6,881 bases of DNA, taken from NCBI GenBank assembly GCA_016934175.1, contig JAFGTI010000074.1:1-6881 (forward strand), read 5' to 3'. A model generated the notes under the pieces. It did not search any database. It had not been told where the DNA came from and was given only the letters and a program-made list of their open reading frames with translations. Shown here in pieces: positions 6,574 to 6,881 of this stretch (its first letter is position 1; each line of letters opens with the position of its first letter). A program made the position numbers and the translations under genes. This DNA comes from Acholeplasmataceae bacterium (GTDB lineage: Bacteria; Bacillota_I; Bacilli_A; Acholeplasmatales; Acholeplasmataceae).

Positions 6574-6881
6574 AGGTTCCACGTCCTCCGACTTTCATTT
6601 TTATAATTTCTGATCCACAAATCGGGCAAGGTTCACCTTTTTTCATGTGAACATTAAGTTCATTTTGAAATCTTCCATGTACTCCAAGGCTCGATGTATA
6701 TGACCGAATAGTAGTTCCTCCGAGCTGAATTGCTCTTGATAAAACTTTTTTAGCAGATTCAACAAGTGATTTCGCTTCCTTTAAAGAAATGGAGGATGCT
6801 ATTCTTTGTGGATGAATTGCACTAAGGAATAATGTTTCATCAACATAAATGTTACCCAATCCGGCAATGAGATGTTGATCA
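6548..6881 (-). CDS. mutM: Formamidopyrimidine-DNA glycosylase, C-terminal part (cut by window edge)
   Basis: Base-excision repair enzyme that removes 8-oxoguanine and formamidopyrimidines and nicks the abasic site. Only the last 110 residues are in the window; the N-terminus with the catalytic proline lies beyond 6881. The visible part starts DQHLIAGLGNIYVDE, the conserved helix-two-turn-helix signature of the Fpg family. AIQLGGTTIRSYTSSLGVHG follows, then a zinc finger with four cysteines in CPICG and CPKCQ. GGRGTY between them contains the conserved DNA-contacting Arg (codon 6583-6581). The reading frame continues unbroken to the window edge, so the gene does not start at the TTG near 6859. 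It ends with TAG, overlapping coaE. Endonuclease VIII (Nei) is a relative, but the GGTTIRSY and GEPCPICG wording fits MutM better. Confidence 0.95.
   Translation of the reverse strand, partial: DQHLIAGLGNIYVDETLFLSAIHPQRIASSISLKEAKSLVESAKKVLSRAIQLGGTTIRSYTSSLGVHGRFQNELNVHMKKGEPCPICGSEIIKMKVGGRGTYVCPKCQH
6585..6589 (-). promoter_or_regulatory. Ribosome binding site of coaE, inside mutM
   Basis: GGAGG on the minus strand lies within the codons for the conserved Gly-Gly-Arg of the MutM zinc finger. It stands 11 bases before the ATG at 6573 and only 2 before the GTG at 6582, which favours the ATG as the coaE start. Translation of coaE should be coupled to that of mutM. Confidence 0.6.

Noticed and set aside
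6407..6613. Plus-strand open frame of 68 codons
   Set aside because: It is antisense to coaE and the end of mutM, both securely identified.
1..6881. A novel defence, mobile or otherwise undescribed multi-gene system
   Set aside because: All but one gene belong to known housekeeping or transport families. There are no transposase, integrase, phage, toxin-antitoxin or repeat-array signatures, and nothing beyond the small membrane protein is unexplained.

Overview
The window is AT-rich, and every supported gene lies on the minus strand, so transcription runs from high to low coordinates. The gene content is ordinary core metabolism of a low-GC Gram-positive (Bacillota/Mollicutes) bacterium. It has the Gram-positive-type replication initiation pair DnaB/DnaI, a T-box leader in front of thrS, strong Shine-Dalgarno sequences and sigma-A-like promoters. 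All visible Trp codons are UGG and one small gene ends in UGA, so the standard bacterial code applies. Small overlapping genes, high AT and UGA as stop would suit an Acholeplasma-like mollicute or a related reduced Bacillota lineage; that placement is an inference.

From 6881 down to 4001 is a tightly packed cluster: the C-terminal part of mutM (formamidopyrimidine-DNA glycosylase), coaE (dephospho-CoA kinase), dnaB (replication initiation/membrane attachment protein) and dnaI (helicase loader). The genes overlap or are 1 base apart, and several ribosome binding sites lie inside the preceding coding sequence, so this looks like one operon. As far as I recall, the order resembles the Bacillus subtilis polA-mutM-coaE...nrdR-dnaB-dnaI...thrS neighbourhood with the intervening genes removed.

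From 4000 to 3741 is a thrS control region: a promoter immediately after the dnaI stop, then a T-box leader of about 200 nt with Stem I, a candidate ACU (Thr) specifier, Stem III, the T-box/antiterminator and a competing terminator. thrS (3740-1809) encodes a full-length threonyl-tRNA synthetase and ends in a strong hairpin terminator.

From 1710 to 1 is a separate unit. A well-formed promoter (17-bp spacer) leads into a 70-residue single-pass membrane protein of unknown function, then an ABC-2-type exporter ATPase (YhaQ/NatA-like), then the overlapping start of its membrane permease, which is cut by the window edge.

I found no RNA genes other than the riboswitch, and no mobile elements, CRISPR or phage genes. 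The points most worth a second look are the DnaI helicase loader, which seems to lack the zinc-binding residues of the B. subtilis protein, and the small membrane protein that heads the exporter operon.
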